Origin: Xiphophorus maculatus
Lineage: Eukaryota > Chordata > Actinopteri > Cyprinodontiformes > Poeciliidae
Length of the DNA stretch: 64,000 nucleotides
Assembly (NCBI RefSeq): GCF_002775205.1
Contig: NC_036446.1
Coordinates: 17,980,565 to 18,044,564, forward strand
Direction: 5' to 3'
The position numbers were made by a program, and so were the translations under genes. Of this stretch, positions 1 to 14,345 are shown in pieces. Numbering within the stretch: the stretch's first letter is position 1; every line of letters starts with the position of its first letter. Under the pieces are notes generated by a model. That model saw only the letters and a program-made list of their open reading frames with translations, was not told the origin of the DNA and made no database searches.

Positions 1-100
1 AACAAGTACAGAGAAGAAGAGCGCTCCCCGCCTCCTCTTGTGTTTCAGCTCAGACTAAAACAACATACTTTTGTGTCTTTATGTGTTGGTGATCTTGCAG

Positions 101-3100
101 CTCCAGCAAGGGAAGAAACTCTTCCTGCCTGAGTTTTCTTTAAAAAAAGGCGACGGTAACTTGAGGGCGTCCTCCAGTCCTTTGACCTTCCCGTTCACCC
201 GCTCTCGCCCCTCTCTGCCCCCCATCATGCCCACCCTGCCTGAAGAAGAAGAGGACTCTCCTGAAGAACTGGACAGTTCATCCAGCTCTCCTAGAACAGT
301 GAGTGCAAACTCTGCCCCTGTCAGAAGCACACACTCACAAATAACTCAAAGGCAGTGTGAGGTAATTCCATCTATGCTTCGGCATAAATCTGACTTTAAA
401 ATTTCCTCCAACATGCTGCTTTTAATTTGCCAGGAAGAGCACATTAATCAAAACATTATTTTGTTTAATTTGCTCTCCACTGTTCAAACAGAGGCTTGGC
501 TGTGTGGGGAAAAAAACTGAAGTTACCAAAACTACAATTTGAATTATTGCTATCTTAATCTTAATCTTTAATGGTCCACTGACATCAAAGTGTTAAACTG
601 AGCATGGTCTCCCTCTGAAATGGCTCATAAATGCCAAAGCTGGATGGGACATCTCAGGATCTAATGGTGCATATGCCAATATAATAAAACTACCCATCTT
701 TATTGGATGAGTGCTGCTTTGAATCTGCAGTCTGTCTACAGTGTTACATCATGGTTTTCTTATGTTATTAGTGTCCTGGTACCATTAGCTTTTAGTGAAG
801 TTTATTAGCACTGCTGTTGGTACTCACACAGGAATTTACGGCTGTAAAAACTAATGACTTTAAAACTTTTTAGTTCAGTGTTGTCATTTAAACAAGGCAG
901 TTCGGATGGTTATACTGTGTGTGCACTGAAAAACCAAAAATGAAAAATCAAAACAATTTCCAGGGTTATCCAATCTGTAGTTAGGATTTAGCTCAACCCG
1001 AACCCGACCCGAAATTCGGTCCGTGTTTGCGCCAGAATTATTTGCTTGATAGTCAGGTCTCGTCAGGCTCAGACTTCAGTGGTTCATTTAATAAGACTGC
1101 AATACATACAGCACAGAAAAGAAAACATAAAAGAATGCACAATAATGTTGTTCTAATCTAATCAAAGCTAATTAGTTAGGTCAGATTGGGCTGGGAAACA
1201 ATGCCTATGGGCCTTGTCTGTGGGGTCATCAAGATGTTTTTACAAATGTGAGATGGACCTTTCTGTTCTTTTAGGTCAGCTGTTGGATTTTCCTTTCATT
1301 TTGAGATATTTTAGTCTAGGGAAGGTTTTTGTCAGACAGGGTCTGTTTAAAGGTTCGTTTCCCATTTCATGACAGTGAACAAACTCAGTTGTCAGATGTC
1401 ATTTTTATGAAAATGTGTGTCAGTATACAGTAATTTAACCCTGCATGCAAATCTTTTGCACTGATCTGTTGGCCGTGATAAATCTTTGGACTACTTTTAT
1501 CAATGACAGCTAGTTTGCAGCACAACATGCAGTAAAGTGCTGTATATCTCAATTGAAATCTTTGTCATAAGGCATAGGGCAGCATGAAGATCTGACAGTA
1601 TGATAGATATGAGCAGAAGTACTTCAGCTGTATTACACATCCTAAGTGTGAAACAGTATAATGTGATATAATTGTCGCATATATGATTATAATATTGTCC
1701 TTTGTATTCTGAGAATGCCACCAATAGGAGTCACAAGCTTGTGATTCTTTGTCCTGAAGCTTTTCACTACCAGAACGTTTCTGACTGTTTTTATTGTTTT
1801 ATTTGTTGTTAATGTTAGGAAAAGTGCAGCCTGTACACTGACAGCTTTCAACAACAGCTGGAAAAAAGATTAATGTCTTTAGTCTCTTATTGGAAGGAGT
1901 TTAATTTGCTGAACTGCTTGAGTCCAGAAACCAGCCAGTACATGTTTGTCATTAGTTACTGCAGATCAGAGTGTCCCTCTCTGTCCTGATTAAATATGCC
2001 AACACAAAGCAGGAACTGTTTAAACTGGGGAAGGACTGGGGTGTCATACACCTTCCAGCTCAGTTTCCAGTAATGAGTCCAGTGTTTTATTACTGGGTTC
2101 CTGCTATAACTGGGCTCTTCTTTCATTGTGTTGGACTGCAGTCTACAGTAGGTGAAAGTCAAGCCGTTATTTTGACTGCCCCCACCATCGTCTACCCACA
2201 GAAGGCCGTCATTGTCCAACAAGAGGGACGATACCTCGAACATGCCAGGTAATTGCCCGTCCACCACATCCAATCCTGAAAAAGATTTCCCGCTTTCACT
2301 TCACTGTTATTGACTTATTGCTGTCCTCTCTCAGGCCGCACAGTCCCAGAGCTCGCCAGGCCAGAAACTCCTCTGGAAGACCCATCACCACAGTTGGTGG
2401 GTAAACCCCACAAAGGCTCACATGCTGCAGCTGGAGTCTAAAAATAAACGCTATGAGAACTATTTAGTTTGTGGTTTGGATTCATCAGTTTTATCCTGGA
2501 AATATTTTCCATTAACTGACTGTTTTAGCATTTGTTGCACAATCAGCAGAAACTGCTTCCAAATAAGTGTTTCGTCTTCAGCAGATGTGCTCCAGGGTTT
2601 ACAGATAAATCTTCTGACGTGTCCTCCCAAATGCCTGAAAAGCTTTTGATGCTTTGATTCCTTTTAATCCTTTATGAGTTAATGGTTAATCATATCAACA
2701 GGTGATAACAAATGTCATTCTTTTGTCTGGTGATTTGTTTTCTGGCATTTATTCCTGGAAGCTTTAGATTTATCAGAGAAGAGGCGTAAATTGATACAGC
2801 TTACTCCAAATCAAGATTATTGGGAGTAAAACCATTTCAAATATGCAAAGGTATTTTAATACCCTGAATTAAATGATGTAGTTATGGAAACAGCATTAAA
2901 GAGTACAACTCTTCTACATTATCTACGTCATGCATCACTAGTTTATTGTTTCTCTCAGACAGCACCGGTAATGTGATTGACCTGGTAAAAGATCAACTTC
3001 CAGAGCTTCAACTCTCTGAAGAGGATCGGCAGAAAAACCTGGAGCTTCTCGAACAGGCCAAGATGGTCAGTGACCGCTTCCTGACCCGCCGGGGACGCCG

Positions 3101-6100
3101 ATCCATCAGCAGCCTCACAGACTCACCCACAGGTGGTGCACATTTCACGTCTCCTGTTCACACTAACATTAAAACAATGTTTTCCATCATGCTGAGGTTT
3201 ATAGAGGAGAGGATACAGCTTGTCATATTTTGTTAAATAAAAAAAAAACTATTGTATCCTTTATTGCATGGATCATTGTTTTAACGACTGAATTTTTTCT
3301 TCCTCAGCTCTCTCTCCGTCTCCAACGCCGTCTTCCTCCCCACGTTCATCAAGAAGCAGCTCTTTCATTGGTCCACCTCAGACTGGTTTGTACTGCACTT
3401 TGTCTGGGCTCATCTAAATATCTGCCAGAAATTATTTATAATACTTCACTTCTTCTTTTGTGGTTGGTCTTGCTGTGGTCATTGCAAACTCTTTTCCCCC
3501 TTAGAACTCATAACGAACCAATGTCAATGTTTTAATTTGGAAAACATGCTGCTAGAATTCAATTTTGCAGAGTTTAAATTTGATTGACCTGACCAATCTA
3601 AATCAGTAATTTAGCAAACTGCATATTTAAGATTGTTGGCAACATTTAGAACACCCAAAATAAGACGTGTTTGTTTGTTGACAGGAAATTGCGCCTGTTT
3701 TCTTAGTTGCTTTCTTCCCTTCCAGCTGCAGGTACCACAGAGGCCACACATGGCTGTCCACAGTCAGTGAGTCAGGTAAAGAAACTGCTCTCACAATGGC
3801 ACCAAAAATGACCCAGACGTTTCTTTTAGTATGCCCAAACCTTTTTTTCTTTTTTACATCAATTTGTCTGGAATACAACGTTTTCCTGAATCAAAAGTAT
3901 CATTTAGTCATATTTATTAACACTAGAAAAATTTACTGATTTTCTGTCCTAGCATTTAGAGGCGCCAACAGGGACAGAGCAGCTGGATTTAAAGAACAAG
4001 GATCAGGAGGTGAGAGTTACAGATCCACTGAATCATTTCTTATGTAACCATACGTGGGGAAATAAAAATTTCACTTTCAAACTTGCTGCAAGTGAACCTT
4101 AGTTAAACCCACCCAAATTGTATGTTGTAGGGTTATTAAACTTAACTAATGTTACTAAGTATATTTATATTGAGTTGTATTTTTAAGTATTAGACTGTAA
4201 TATTAATATCTTTTCTTTTGAAAACCCTCCATTTCTTCAGATATTTTTAAATGTGTCTCTTTATGCCACTATCTCTGTAAAGCATTCCTAAATTATAAAA
4301 GCATTTTTTAATTTTACATTTGGAATATATTGCACATTGGTTAAACAGTTAGCAGGTATTAAAAACTAAAATTCCCTTCTTCATCAATGCTGAATATGAA
4401 AAAATTAAGCATTTTTGAATTTGAATTGAATTGATTACTCTTATATAAACACGACAGAGGTGATAAATGTTTTATTAATCTTGCTAATCCCAGGATGAGC
4501 CTTCGGTGGATTATAAGCCGGTTGAGAAAAGAAAAGTGTCGTCCGGGACGCTAACACCTCGCTTTGCCGTTCAGAAGGAAAACCGTGACCTCACCAGGCC
4601 TCGGAGTCCGCAGGCCGTCAGTAAAGCAGATGAAATTTCAGGTCGAAACCCAAACCTGACCCCAGCTACGGGGGTGGCCAAGCCCGTACCCAGACCCCCT
4701 ACTCAGCAGGCCCCCTGCACAGCGGAGATCAAAACAATCGGTGCCTTCCCTCCGCTGATGAGGGCGGTCTCCTGGGATTCCGTCGGCAGCATTAACTCAA
4801 GAACTGGAGCCTCCGGTTTCCCACCAACAGTTGACGAGGTTTTCTCAGATAAACCCAGAGATGGTGTGTTCAAGTCCTCATTGTACAAGGACCTGCAAGC
4901 CCAACCAGGCAGCATACAGAAATTGTCCAAACTTAGAGAGGTAAAACATCCACTCTGCAGACTGAACTACACTATCATTGTGTAGTTTTTCTACATTTAG
5001 CTGCGTCTTGTTTGGATGTTTTAACGTGTTTGGGCCTGTTCCCAGGAGCACAAGCTGATGCGTAACCAGAGTATAGGTAGCTCCAAGTTACCGGAGCTGA
5101 GTGAAGCAGCTGAGCAGGAAAAAGGTACCAGCACTTCCACACACTCAGTCTTTATGTAGAACAAAAAGTGCTTTCTCTCGGCTGCACATTCAGTGCTATC
5201 AGTGAGGGTGTAAACTTCCTGAATCAGAGAGAAGTGTTCCTGCACAAAAATGATGATGACTCATTTCTTTTTTTCTATACCACCCAATTACTGGCAAACA
5301 TGAAGAACGACATTTTTATTTCTTATCAGCAGATGGCATGATTGCTAAATTATGTGAGGCAAAGACCACTTTTTATGGCACTGGGAAATTATTCTGTGTA
5401 TTTATGTACTTTAGAGGGAGATTGAGCCATAAACTTTGTACTATAAAAAAGTGCAAACACTAAGCTGCTGTATATCTTTTTAACAGAACATCATTAGAAT
5501 ACTCATTTAATGTGTGCAGGACCTCCATCTTCTGCAAAGACCACAAGCAGCGAGGAGATGAAGGAGAAATCTGATGCCATGCCAAACATTTCAGATGTAA
5601 TGCTGAGAAAACTAAAACTTCACCGAGGTCTGCCAGGCTGGTGTGTATCTTTTGACTTTTTTTCCTTTTCAGACTTTTGCTGAAAAAGTATATTTCTTCA
5701 TTTGCTAAAAGGTTTTCCTAATTTCTCTTCAGTGCCCCTCCGCTCTCCGAGAAAGAAGTTGAGGTTGGTTTTAATGCTCTTCTCCTTGTAGAGTTTTTTT
5801 ATATTTTTAGTCACAACCGTAAAAAGATAGAAACGAATCTTGTTTTCATTGAGTCGCTAAAGTTCCTGAAACATAAGGACTCAATACAAACAGGATGAAG
5901 TAACCTGCTGTAAGCAGCACTTTTGAAGCTGCTCAGTGATAACATTTAATAGCCTGCTTGTTTGTAGGAGAGTCAATAAGATCAAGTTTATCTTTTTTAT
6001 TTATATTTGCAGACGAAGTAGTTGCATGCCAAATATTTAATCAAATCTACATCTCTTTCACAAGAAAATGAGCTGATTTGTTTAAAACAATGCTCTGAAT

Positions 6101-9100
6101 ATTTGAGCTTTTGGGTTTATTATTGGTGGTTGTAGTAATTGATGTTCTTGTTTAACTGAAGCTAATGATGCATATGGTCACTTGGTTGCACCTGTTGGAG
6201 CATTTGAAATTTAGTGAAAGAAATAAAATGATAGCAGTTTTCTTTGTAGCCTTCTGCTTCCAGGTAAAACTGGAACATGGAGTTATTTTTTAACAGGAAC
6301 GTTCCATGTTAGGTTTTATTTGTGTTTATGTGAGTAGCATGTTAGAAAAAAAGTTAATGTTAGTTATTTTTACTGTTTCTGTATGCCATGCAGTTAATAC
6401 CATGATGAATATTTAATTGGTTATTAAAGACTAGCATAGTCTTGATTTAATCATTCACATTTGTAATAAGTAAGTAAACAATTCTTTCTGCAAACAAAGT
6501 CTGCAGAAAGAAGAAATTAAAAAAAACAGTTTATGACTCTTTTTTGATACTGGAGTTAATAGTTGATCGAAAAACATAAAGTTGTGCTTCTGTCTTGTTT
6601 TTTACTGTAAAAAAAACCAAGACAGAAGCATAAACATGTGTTGAACATGTCTAGTATAAAAAAATAAAGTTGTCATATTTTTTAACTTTCTTTGAAAACC
6701 AGGCAATATTTTCTCATTATGGTATAACTCACTTGTCTGAAGTAGAACATTGTGCAGTTGTTATTGACAGTCAATATAATATCTGCATTAATTGGTTGTC
6801 TGACAATTCTCAGTTTGTAGAAATTAAAATTCCTTCTAACCAGAGCATCAAACCAACAGCTCAAGTCGGTTCCAGGGAAATATTTTGCCTACATAAAATC
6901 ATCTCAAAATGCAAATGAGATAAACTTACCTGGAACTCATAAATGACTATAATATTCCAGGGGAAACAAATGCAAAACCAAATCTGGAAGGCGTACTCGG
7001 TGTCTAATAGAGAAACAGGGCAGTGTTTTTGATTAATAGTGTTTGATTTAGCCTAAGCTGCTGTGACATGGTTAATATGTCAGCTGCCTTTAGAAAGTCA
7101 TCAGTCACATTTTATGTGGAAGAAATGTTTTTACATAAAACTCTCTTGTAACAACTACTGGTCAGCTTTGTTCTTGACATAAATAGAGTTTGTTTTAAAT
7201 ATTCATATCTAAAGTGGATACTGGCTTAAATGTTTACATGGTAATGTTGATCAATTATGAAACGTTCTGTGACTGGAGTTGGAGGTGGTAGATATCTGCT
7301 CTAAATAACTGTTTCTCAACACGCTGGTGAGAAACTTAAACAGCTGTCTGGTGCAGGTAAAATACTGAAAGCTGAATAACTTGTAAGAACATAAAAAATA
7401 AACCCTTTAAGAAGCTGTAAATTTAAGTGCAAAACTAAAAAATATATTTTATTTTTATTTCAGAAGAAAACATAAAAAATAAATTTCAAACTCTTGCCAG
7501 TATAAGTCCTAAACAAACAAGTCATAAAAATGAAATGCCCTCAATGATTTGTTAGCGTGAAACAGTGTTGTTGTGTTCCAGCGGTGGAAACAGATGGACT
7601 CGCTGAACCTTTTCCTTGTATTTGTAGGTAATAACCTGGTCTGCTGCCAACCTGCTTAATTGCGCAGTTGACACAAAATTTATCCGCCGTGGAGCTGGCG
7701 CTATTCTGTCAACAGGAAAGTGTTTTTCTGTTCCTGATCAGGCCGAAGAGACTTGCAGCGATTTCCTGTGGAGAAAATGCTAACATTTGTGACGCTGTTG
7801 TGCTCCAGCTGTAGCTCCTCTCGCTGCTCCCCGGGGATGTGTCTGGATCAGGACAGTCAGAGATCATACATTTCCTCCCAACGGTGGCCCCTGTAAGGAA
7901 AATTGAGCTGTGTGGCTTTGATCAACAAAGCAAAACACCAGGAGGTCAAATGTCAGACTCACAGCTTGTTCCCCACGCTCAGGGTCGCTGGATTCTGCTT
8001 CACATTCTGCATATCACTAATACGTCTCATTTAGCTGCGTATTTGCTTTAGCTTTGTAGCCTTTTAAGTAATTCCATCTTCTACGGTTTAATAAAGTGTT
8101 TAATGTGTGAGATAAAGTATAAATACCTCCCTGCAGAACGCCTTCGTCCAGCTGTCGCTTGCTTTTCGTAATGACAACTATACTCTGGAGACTCGACTGA
8201 AACAAGCAGAGAGGGAGAGGAACCTGACAGAGGAAGACACTGAGAAAGAGCTAGAGGAGTTCAAAGGAGCGCTGAAGGTCGGCCCTTAATAACAAATGCT
8301 TTGTTTTGATATTTCCCTTCTTAGAGGCGTGCTAGTAAATGGGGACTGATGTAATTTGTGGCATGGTGTTGTGTTTTTCCTTGCAGATGACTGCACCACA
8401 GTGGCAGAACATGGAGCAACGAGAAGCTTACCAACGCCTTATAGAGACACTGGCAGTGCTGTACCGACTGACCACACGACTCTCCAGCAGAGCAGAAATA
8501 GTTGGAGCAGTTCGGCAGGTGCAGTCACACAAACACATACAGCAATGTGAAAAAGTCTCGAGTTATCGCTCGTGCTTTTTTATGATTTGTTTCCAAGCAG
8601 CCAGACTTAATTGTAATCTGATGTTTCTCTTGAAAGACTCTTAAGAGTTTCTTTAGATTTGCCTGCTGTTTCTCTCATTTTTAGTCCATTTTTAGTCTCA
8701 TTTTAGTCCAGAGGTATTCTTTTAAACACATGTTGTTGTTTTTGTTTATTGAATGCTTATATGAATCATTCAATTACAGGAAAATTCAATTAAGTTTTGC
8801 ATATTACAACACATGTCTGCTCAAGGCACTTTACAAGACAGACAAACCAAATTTGTATATAAAAATGTACAATCCAGTTTGGTCATATTTCAAAGCATGT
8901 CAATTTAATCCAACTATATGTTCAGCAGTTCTACTCATAAGGAAGCATTCTTAAAATAACTTATTCCAAATTATTTATATTCCCATCTATGATGCCACAG
9001 AAGGTAGTAAAGATTTAAAGTAGACAACTCCACAATTAAGTCTTCACTCACTGCCTGACACACAATGATGGCTGCACATCTTACTGGATGATGTCTGTTG

Positions 9101-12100
9101 ATTCCAGTTTGCATGTGATTCTCTCAAAGACAGCTTCCATGGATTTTGTTTTGCCCAGTTTGTTCAGAAATCCATTCAGTGTTTTCACAGACAGCTCAGA
9201 GGTTTTCTGTAACAGTGTAGAATTCAAATGTATGGCAGCGAAGGATACTTTTGCTCAAAAACACAGAAAAAATGCTCAGAAATATTTTGACCACAGGGTT
9301 TAAATCAGTTCTTCTTCATCAAAAGAAACAGAAGTGTTTTCCAGAAAGTTGATTTATTTACTTTTCATCAGCAAACAATAACTACTAGAAAAACTGCCTG
9401 TGACGTGTTGTGTTGTTGGTAAAAAAATAAAACAAAATAAAACTATACCTAATGTTGAACTTTGTATATTGGAAAAAAAAAAAGTCTGGCAAGTAACTTT
9501 ACAGCTTAATGTCAGCACATAGTTCACAGCTTGTTTGACTCTTTGTTGAGAGTGAATGCTCAGCTCCTGTCCCTGCGGCCTGATGGACGCGGTTTTATTG
9601 TCAAACAGGAGAAACGTATGAACAAAGCCACTGAGGTTATGATGCAATATGTGGAAAATCTGAAGAGGACATATGAGAAGGACCATGCAGAGCTGATGGA
9701 GTTTAAGAAGCTGGCCAACCAAAACTCAAACCGCTGTTATGGAGCAGCTGTAGACACTGGAGGTAAGAAGATGAACATGCAATAAAGCAATAAAAACATG
9801 CAACTTTTGCTCTCCTGTTTCACTGTTTACGCATTTTATAACCAGAAAACATTTCATGTTTAGCACAAAATAAACTCCATACAGCTGATGCTGTTGATGC
9901 TGAGCTCTGTTTCAATTAATAATTCCTTCAAATGTTTTTTTTTTAAATCAAGATGATGGGGTTGCACGGTCATCAAGATCAATGTCCCTCACCCTTGGAA
10001 AGGTAATCAGGGATGTTTTTCAGTTTCGAAATAAAGTCTTCATATCAAAACCCAGCAGAGAGGACCTATCTCGCTTTTTGTCGTGTCCCATGCAGGCTTT
10101 ACCCAGGCGGAGGGTGAGCGTGGCAGTGGTGCCTAAGTTTAACCTCCTCAACATCCCGGGTCAGAGTCCAGGCGTGTTGGGTCCTGGCCCAAACGTGGGA
10201 CTCACAGCGGGTGCTGCTCTTCCTGTCCTGGTAGGTTTTTCCTGTCCTGTTGGGAAATAATGGGAAATGAGGTATGAAGCATCTCTTGCAGTGACGCTCA
10301 TGCAGCCGGACTCGCTTTTGAATGAAAGGTCATGAGCTGGTCAAAAAACAAATCACCCCTTTTACAACTGAGATGAAATCATTTATTTGAAAAACAGCTT
10401 TGTATTGCGGTTTCAGAGCCAGTATTTTTGCTTAAAACAGACCTGACTCCTACTTTTGTTTTAAAAGAATATAAATTGTATCACTTTTCTCTTTAGTGTG
10501 AAGCAAATGATGTGAAAAGCAGCTCTTCCACTGAAGCAGCTCAACCAACACCAGAGTGGTATGTTTGCTTAAACACACAACATGCACGTTTGATCTTTCA
10601 GGGTCATTCCTGCAGTGTTGGACGCAATGTTCCTGGAGAAATCCTGAACTTCTAATCATTTCTTATCCAAGCTTTTTCTGCTGTGTTAGGAATTTTGAGT
10701 TGTTTGTGTGACCTGCAGAATGTGCTTTACAGTGCAGAGAAAAGCCCGAGTGAGCTAAAACTAATACTAGAGGCTTAAGAAAACAATAATGTAGATTTAA
10801 TCTAAACATTTGGGAAAGACGCTGACAAAGTCCAGGCACATGACTGCAGTCATATTGTGGTCATAAAGTAAGCTCCAGTCCGGCTCTCGTATGCCTGAGC
10901 CAGATGTTCTCTGTGAGGAGAATAACAAACGTGCCAGCTCCGCTTGTTCTGTTTGTGTTCAGTGCTGTTAATGCACTAATCCAGAGCTGTGGCGCATACA
11001 TTAATAAGACATGCCACCATTGTTTTGATGGAGCCTAACTCTAAAGTGTTTTATAACGTCTGCTGTGATAGTGGTGCCGTCCAAGGCTGACAGCTCTGTT
11101 CTTTCCTATCTGAAACAATGCAGTGGAAAGAGTGGGATGGAGCCGGAAAGCGAGCCAGCCAAACCTCCAGTAAACTTGGAGGAACTCAGAGCCGAGATCA
11201 GAGCCGAGATCAAGGCAAAGATTGAGGAGGAAGCGTACAATAAAGGGTGAGGCCTTCTGCTCTGTTATGTTGAGACATTTTTATTGACTATAAATCATTG
11301 GTTGTGTAATCACGGAGAAAATGAGAGTTTTCTAGCTCCAAAAAAAGTAGATTATTGAGACATCTGAAACTCAAACACCTGTCCTTTTTATGTGTTTACT
11401 GATTTTACTGTCCAAACTTGTAAAAGTCTATTAATGTCTGTGCTACAGAAAATAGCTTCCTAAAAGCTTCTTTAAATCAGGAGTTACTGGTACTGACAGA
11501 AGGAGAAGGGAGTCCTATGGAAACATAAAAACATCATTTGGACCAAAGGAATTGCCCATTTTGTATACCGCGTAGTTATTCTAAACTATTTCTTAGTAAC
11601 AACAAGTTTTACTGAGCTCCAATGCTCGATTTAGTGAAAAAAATTCAATATGAGATAACTGACAAACATTTTGCTGGAGGGAAATCCCAGAAAAATATAA
11701 TATCTTTGGAGAAACACTTGGATTGAATCTCATGAGGTCTATGCACTTCTAAAATGCCAGATTTCTGTCATGTACAAATCATATTCACTTAAACTAAATA
11801 TAGCATGCTGTTGCTTTTTGAAGTATGTAACTACTTTGCTAACTTTGTTGAAGCAGTTTTGAACTCAGTTTCAGCATTTGATATTCCTGATTTTACCCCT
11901 GCTATCACTTAGTGAATGTGATTCAGATGAAATACAGTTCAGCTGTCAAAGCCACATTTCCCCGACATTAACTTTATTTCTATTAAAGTCTTCAGAGAGG
12001 TTACAAAAAATCTATGAGATCTCATTTCACAAAGGTGCCAATGATATTGGTACAAAAAGCCACAGCTTTCTATGGATTCTGTAGAACAAAGGATACACTT

Positions 12101-12832
12101 AATAATTTAAGAAAATACAGAACTACAGTGACAACTTATCTAAAAATGTTTGATATTTATCCAAAACTGATGTCTGTGTGACCGTGTGCAGTTTATGCAT
12201 GAGAGGAAAAAGCCTCACTATTTCAGTAAAGTTGGGTGCAGGTTTAGTGTAGCTGAAATATTCTCCCTGTCACCTGCAGCTACCAAGAGGGACTGAAACA
12301 CACCAAAGCTCTCCTGGAAGAGAAACATGCAGAGGAAATGGAAGCAGAGAAACTGCTGGAGCTAAAACACAAGGATGAAGAAAGCGGAAAGAGGTATAAG
12401 AGCAGCAGGTAAACTAAATCTGCTTTTCTTTTTTCTTAAGAAATAGATATTTAGGATAAATAATATATGTATTTTAAACAGTAACGTCAAAATTATTGCC
12501 AATGAAGGTCTGGAGTTTAAAGTACTTTGAAATCACATTATCTATTTCTACATCTATTGCATTTTTTAAAAATACCATTATATAATACAGTACCATTGCA
12601 TGTCATTCAAAGAAAATTATTAATTTATTTTTTTCAGAATGGAAATATTTGTCTGTGTTTTCTCCATAGGAGGATGGAGGAGATCCTGGTTCTCCTCAGT
12701 CGGTTTTGTCCCTCGATTTCTGTCAGCCGACGCCTTCTTTGGGTCGTCCTTGTGCTGTTTGTGGTGATGTGCGTGCTCATCAGTATTTTCACTTTCTTCA
12801 GTGACTACTACAACCGCCGTGAGGACACATAA
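101..12832 (+). CDS. irag1: Inositol 1,4,5-trisphosphate receptor associated 1 (IRAG1/MRVI1), 3' part of gene
   Basis: IRAG1 is an ER-membrane protein that binds the IP3 receptor and, when phosphorylated by cGMP kinase I, damps calcium release, notably in smooth muscle. Exons read: 101-298, 2142-2248, 2335-2396, 2959-3132, 3308-3385, 3726-3775, 3953-4009, 4494-4940, 5046-5124, 5520-5640, 5733-5763, 8137-8277, 8387-8518, 9609-9762, 9953-10002, 10096-10230, 10497-10558, 11094-11246, 12280-12408, 12670-12832. Phases join throughout and sum to 841 codons with the TAA stop, giving 840 visible residues; the N-terminus lies left of the window. Seen in order: a Ser/Pro-rich region, an exon-8 segment with MRAVSWDS, a coiled-coil region (exons 12-14), a kinase-type RRRVS site in exon 16, a second charged helix (exons 18-19), and a C-terminal membrane anchor ([19 protein letters not shown]) before a short polar end. 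The RRRVS context and the lyve1 neighbour favour IRAG1 over its paralogue IRAG2/LRMP. The exon 18 acceptor is weak and chosen by phase. Confidence 0.9.
5764..8136 (+). other. Long AT-rich intron of irag1
   Basis: This 2.4-kb intron lies between the exon ending [11 protein letters not shown] and the coiled-coil exons. No exon or recognisable transposon was seen in it. It contains a hairpin at about 6584-6630. The other irag1 introns longer than 300 bases (299-2141, 2397-2958, 4010-4493, 5125-5519, 8519-9608, 10559-11093, 11247-12279) are also AT-rich with no gene seen. The one at 299-2141 has a short CG-bearing stretch near 995-1080 that may be repeat-derived. Confidence 0.6.
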
Positions 12833-13463
12833 GAAATGTTTTTTGAGACACAACAGAGATGGCTGGACTGAGCAGAACCAAAAAGTCTGTAGCAGAGGAG
12901 TTGGAAGACATGTTTTCACCTTACTAGCAGATCATTACTGACGGACACACTTGAATAGAAGGATTGAAGGAACTGGTTCAGGAACTGGTTTGAAGGATTT
13001 ATAGAGGATGTCTTTTTTTTCTACGCTAATTTGTAGTTTTGTTTAGAATGGAAAGTTTGCTGTCTGTTTATTGTTGGTAAGTTTAGGGACCAAATATACA
13101 GTGTGATTAAACTTATTTAATTCATAGGTGCATATGTAATAATACATTCTAGCTTTGGTACTTTGAAATATGACACCTTCCTTAAAATGCCACAGTAAAG
13201 AAATGTGCATTTATCAGAAATTTCTACACAACAGATTTTTTATTTATATTTAAGCATTTTTTTTTTTTTTTTGCATTTGTTGGTTAATTTTGTGAAGGGC
13301 ATTTAAGGTTTAGAAATAAGCACATAAAAACAAGGCTTTTAGTGCAATATTTGGAGACTGTGTGATTTGGGTCACTGACAGATTTCCTTTGTTTATGAGA
13401 GCACATTTTAGATTACCATCCTGAGTGCCTGGGTTGAGAACTGCTCTGCTAATTTACCTTTTA

Positions 13464-13469
13464 AATAAA
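13464..13469 (+). promoter_or_regulatory. Poly(A) signal of irag1
   Basis: An AATAAA hexamer lies about 630 bases after the irag1 stop codon, in a plain AT-rich 3' UTR. It is the first canonical hexamer seen after the stop. Confidence 0.55.
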
Positions 13470-13504
13470 AGGTGTCTAAGAATGAATCTATGCTTTAATA
13501 ACTT

Positions 13505-14345
13505 TCATTAATCCATCCATGCATCTAGAGTCTCTATCAGTCAATGGGTGATAGACAGAGTACACGCTGGTCTGGACTGTTGCAGGTTGTAACAATATCC
13601 AAACAAAATTATACTAAGTCAAATAGTGTAACACTTTTTTATGTCATGACAACTGATTGATGTGCTAGTACTATAAAGCTAATTGTTGTACATAACCTAA
13701 AGAAAGAATCAACAGCACATATTTTGTAAAAACTCATACTACAAATTATTTTATACTTAAGTGTAATCAGAATTGTATTCAACATCAAATCTGATCAAAG
13801 TTTTCTACAAGAAAACCCAACATAAAAAGTAAATAGCCTGCATATCCAAAGTGCTTTATCGAGTCATTCATCCTTCCATACCACTGATGGTGGAGCGCTA
13901 CACAAGCAAGGCTGCCATTCAATCAGCACCATCAGGCCTTCTGACCACCACCAGCAGGCAAGGCGGGCGAAGTGTCTTGCCCAAGGACACAACGACTGAG
14001 CAGGTGTTCGGACCAGCAACCCACCAGTTGCAGGATAATCAAACCCTTCCCCCTGAACTACCATCACACACATGCAGAAAATCTATGAAAATACGTTCAT
14101 CAATTTCCTCTATGTACACAGACTGATGAGCTGGATGAGCTCAACTAAGCAGTTATTTGGAGGGGAATGAGGTAATCTGTTGACTTCTAACTGATCCTTC
14201 ACAGGGCTTAGAGAGTTACACCAACATAAAATTCAAAGAGGACCTCACACACATATTGTTGCACTGTGGGACAAAACCAAATCACACGGAGAAAATCAAT
14301 ATATTTATAGGGAAAACGTGCAAACTCTAGACTGAAAGACCCCTG
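13505..14345 (+). repeat. Degenerate teleost interspersed repeat, interrupted
   Basis: Two worn parts of a dispersed fish repeat are visible. Near 13505-13590 there is a CATCCATGCATC start and a GTACACGCTGGTCTGGACTG block. Near 14240-14335 there is a CTGTGGGACAAAACCAAATC block followed by GGGAAAACGTGCAAACTCTA. Between them (about 13850-14080) sits a separate GC-richer unit with CGAAGTGTCTTGCCCAAGGA, which I also recognise as a common fish repeat. Open frames over this stretch are short and look like chance. Confidence 0.5.

Noticed and set aside
1-45. Possible irag1 exon at the window edge (NKYREEERSPPPL reading)
   Set aside because: The only donor (CTT|GTGTTT) is poor and the stretch could equally be intron with the acceptor TGTTTCAG; the left context is missing.
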